DNA from: Omnitrophica WOR_2 bacterium RIFCSPLOWO2_12_FULL_46_30
GTDB taxonomy: Bacteria > Omnitrophota > Gorgyraeia > Gygaellales > UBA12090
Length of the DNA stretch: 6,235 nt
Reading direction: 5' to 3'
Assembly: GCA_001805845.1 (NCBI GenBank)
Contig: MHHA01000037.1
Location: 1 to 6,235 of the forward strand
Numbering within the stretch: the first letter of the stretch is position 1; every line of letters begins with the position of its first letter. Below the pieces are notes generated by a model. That model was not told where the DNA came from. It searched no databases and saw only the letters and a program-made list of their open reading frames with translations. Shown piece after piece: positions 5,709-6,235 of the stretch. The translations under genes and the position numbers were made by a program.

Positions 5709-5868
5709 ATTTACTCCTTATTGTCGCACTTGTGCCTATAATATATCTTATGTTAACTACAGCATATTTAACTACTATTCGCTACTGTATGTAATACAAT
5801 AGGTTATGGATATTTGTGATTTTGCTGTTAATAACGAAGGCGTGACTTACTCTTGCTTACTTTTATTT
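5709..5868. other. AT-rich spacer between convergent genes, with short direct repeats
   Basis: No credible gene is seen here on either strand. TTAACTAC occurs twice (5753-5760 and 5768-5775), 15 bases apart start to start, and a related CTACTGTA follows. A perfect TATAAT (5737-5742) is present, but no -35 box stands at a proper distance (TTGTCG at 5721 is only 10 bases away), so I do not call a promoter. Confidence 0.5.
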
Positions 5869-6235
5869 TTAAAAGATTACATTTCCTGGCAGGCTATTGC
5901 TTAACTTGGCGGATTTGACAGCGATAATATTTACCTTTTTACCTATATTTTTCTTTAAGGCCTGGAAATAGGCAAATTGGGCGCAGGAAACATCCTGTAT
6001 GGCCAGGCCAGTAGAATCAAAGACAGTGAGCTCGTCTTTGTTAATACGGGCCGGCTTACGGCGCAAAACAATTTCACCTAAGGTGGCGTGGATATCTTTT
6101 TTGCTTATCAGCCCTTTAGACCAGGGAACGTTGATTTCACCCGAAGACGGCGCCTGGGACCAGTCGTCTATAACCACTTTTGCCTTCTTTAAGATAGCCG
6201 GCTCAAGCTCCTCTTTTCCTTTGCTATCTGCGCCT
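5869..6235 (-). CDS. Ornithine cyclodeaminase/mu-crystallin family protein, 3' part only
   Basis: The reading frame is open to the right edge of the window and ends at TAA (5871-5869 on the minus strand). The 121 visible residues are roughly the last third of a family whose members usually have about 320-330. The G-A-D-x-x-G-K-x-E-L motif opens the fragment (from 6234 downwards), followed by V-V-I-D-D-W (about 6177), L-G-E-I-V and the highly conserved F-D-S-T-G-L-A-I-Q-D (6021-5992). These are the C-terminal landmarks of the NAD(P)-dependent OCD/mu-crystallin fold, whose members deaminate ornithine to proline, act as alanine dehydrogenases, or reduce ketimines. Which reaction applies cannot be told from this part. 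It is convergent with the HTH gene, and its start lies outside the window. Confidence 0.88.
   Translation of the reverse strand, partial: GADSKGKEELEPAILKKAKVVIDDWSQAPSSGEINVPWSKGLISKKDIHATLGEIVLRRKPARINKDELTVFDSTGLAIQDVSCAQFAYFQALKKNIGKKVNIIAVKSAKLSNSLPGNVIF

Noticed and set aside
5721..5742. TTGTCG and TATAAT as a promoter in the right-hand spacer
   Set aside because: The boxes are only 10 bases apart, far below the usual 16-18, and no plus-strand gene follows before the convergent one.
5860..5875. CTTTT/AAAAG hairpin as a terminator for the minus-strand gene
   Set aside because: The stem is five base pairs, almost only A-T, and overlaps the stop codon; too weak to call.

Overview
The window looks like a chromosomal segment from an uncultured, free-living, Gram-negative-type bacterium. 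Gene style and content recall the Omnitrophota/OP3 or a related candidate phylum: moderate GC, strong AGGAGG ribosome-binding sites on most genes, a GH57 enzyme and a short stand-alone EF-Tu-domain-2-like protein. That taxonomic guess is inference from gene content; no marker gene is present. Seven genes on the plus strand are read left to right, and a truncated eighth enters from the right edge on the minus strand.

Region 1 (1-621) is a tightly packed two-gene toxin-antitoxin operon: an AbrB/MazE-fold antitoxin followed one base later by a RelE/ParE-fold toxin that starts with GTG.

Region 2 (638-4430) is the most interesting part. It holds, in order, a GH57 alpha-glucan hydrolase or transferase, a single-pass membrane protein with a galactose-binding-like (CBM-type) outer domain, a ParA/Soj-type partition ATPase fused at its C-terminus to an AMPK-beta-like CBM48 glycogen-binding module, and a small protein with an extremely basic tail joined to an EF-Tu-domain-2-like barrel. 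The last three are closely spaced, and the final two junctions (18 and 25 bases) carry strong ribosome-binding sites. A terminator follows at 4436-4480. My main hypothesis is a polyglucan (glycogen) granule positioning or partition system. In it the ParA-CBM48 protein would link alpha-glucan to the nucleoid, the neighbouring basic protein might be its DNA-binding or ATPase-stimulating partner, and the GH57 enzyme would act on the same polymer. The domain assignments are read from the sequence; the joint function is inferred.

The GH57 gene also contains an array of an 11-base direct repeat. The unit is not a multiple of three, so a gain or loss of one copy would remove the C-terminal conserved region, making it a candidate phase-variation site.

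Region 3 (4503-5708) holds an extended SDR nucleotide-sugar 4-epimerase of the WbpP/GalE type and a 65-residue helix-turn-helix protein, followed by a weak terminator. A 160-base AT-rich spacer with short direct repeats separates these from the 3' part of an ornithine cyclodeaminase/mu-crystallin family gene on the minus strand (5869 to the window edge). No tRNA, rRNA, CRISPR array or insertion sequence was seen.
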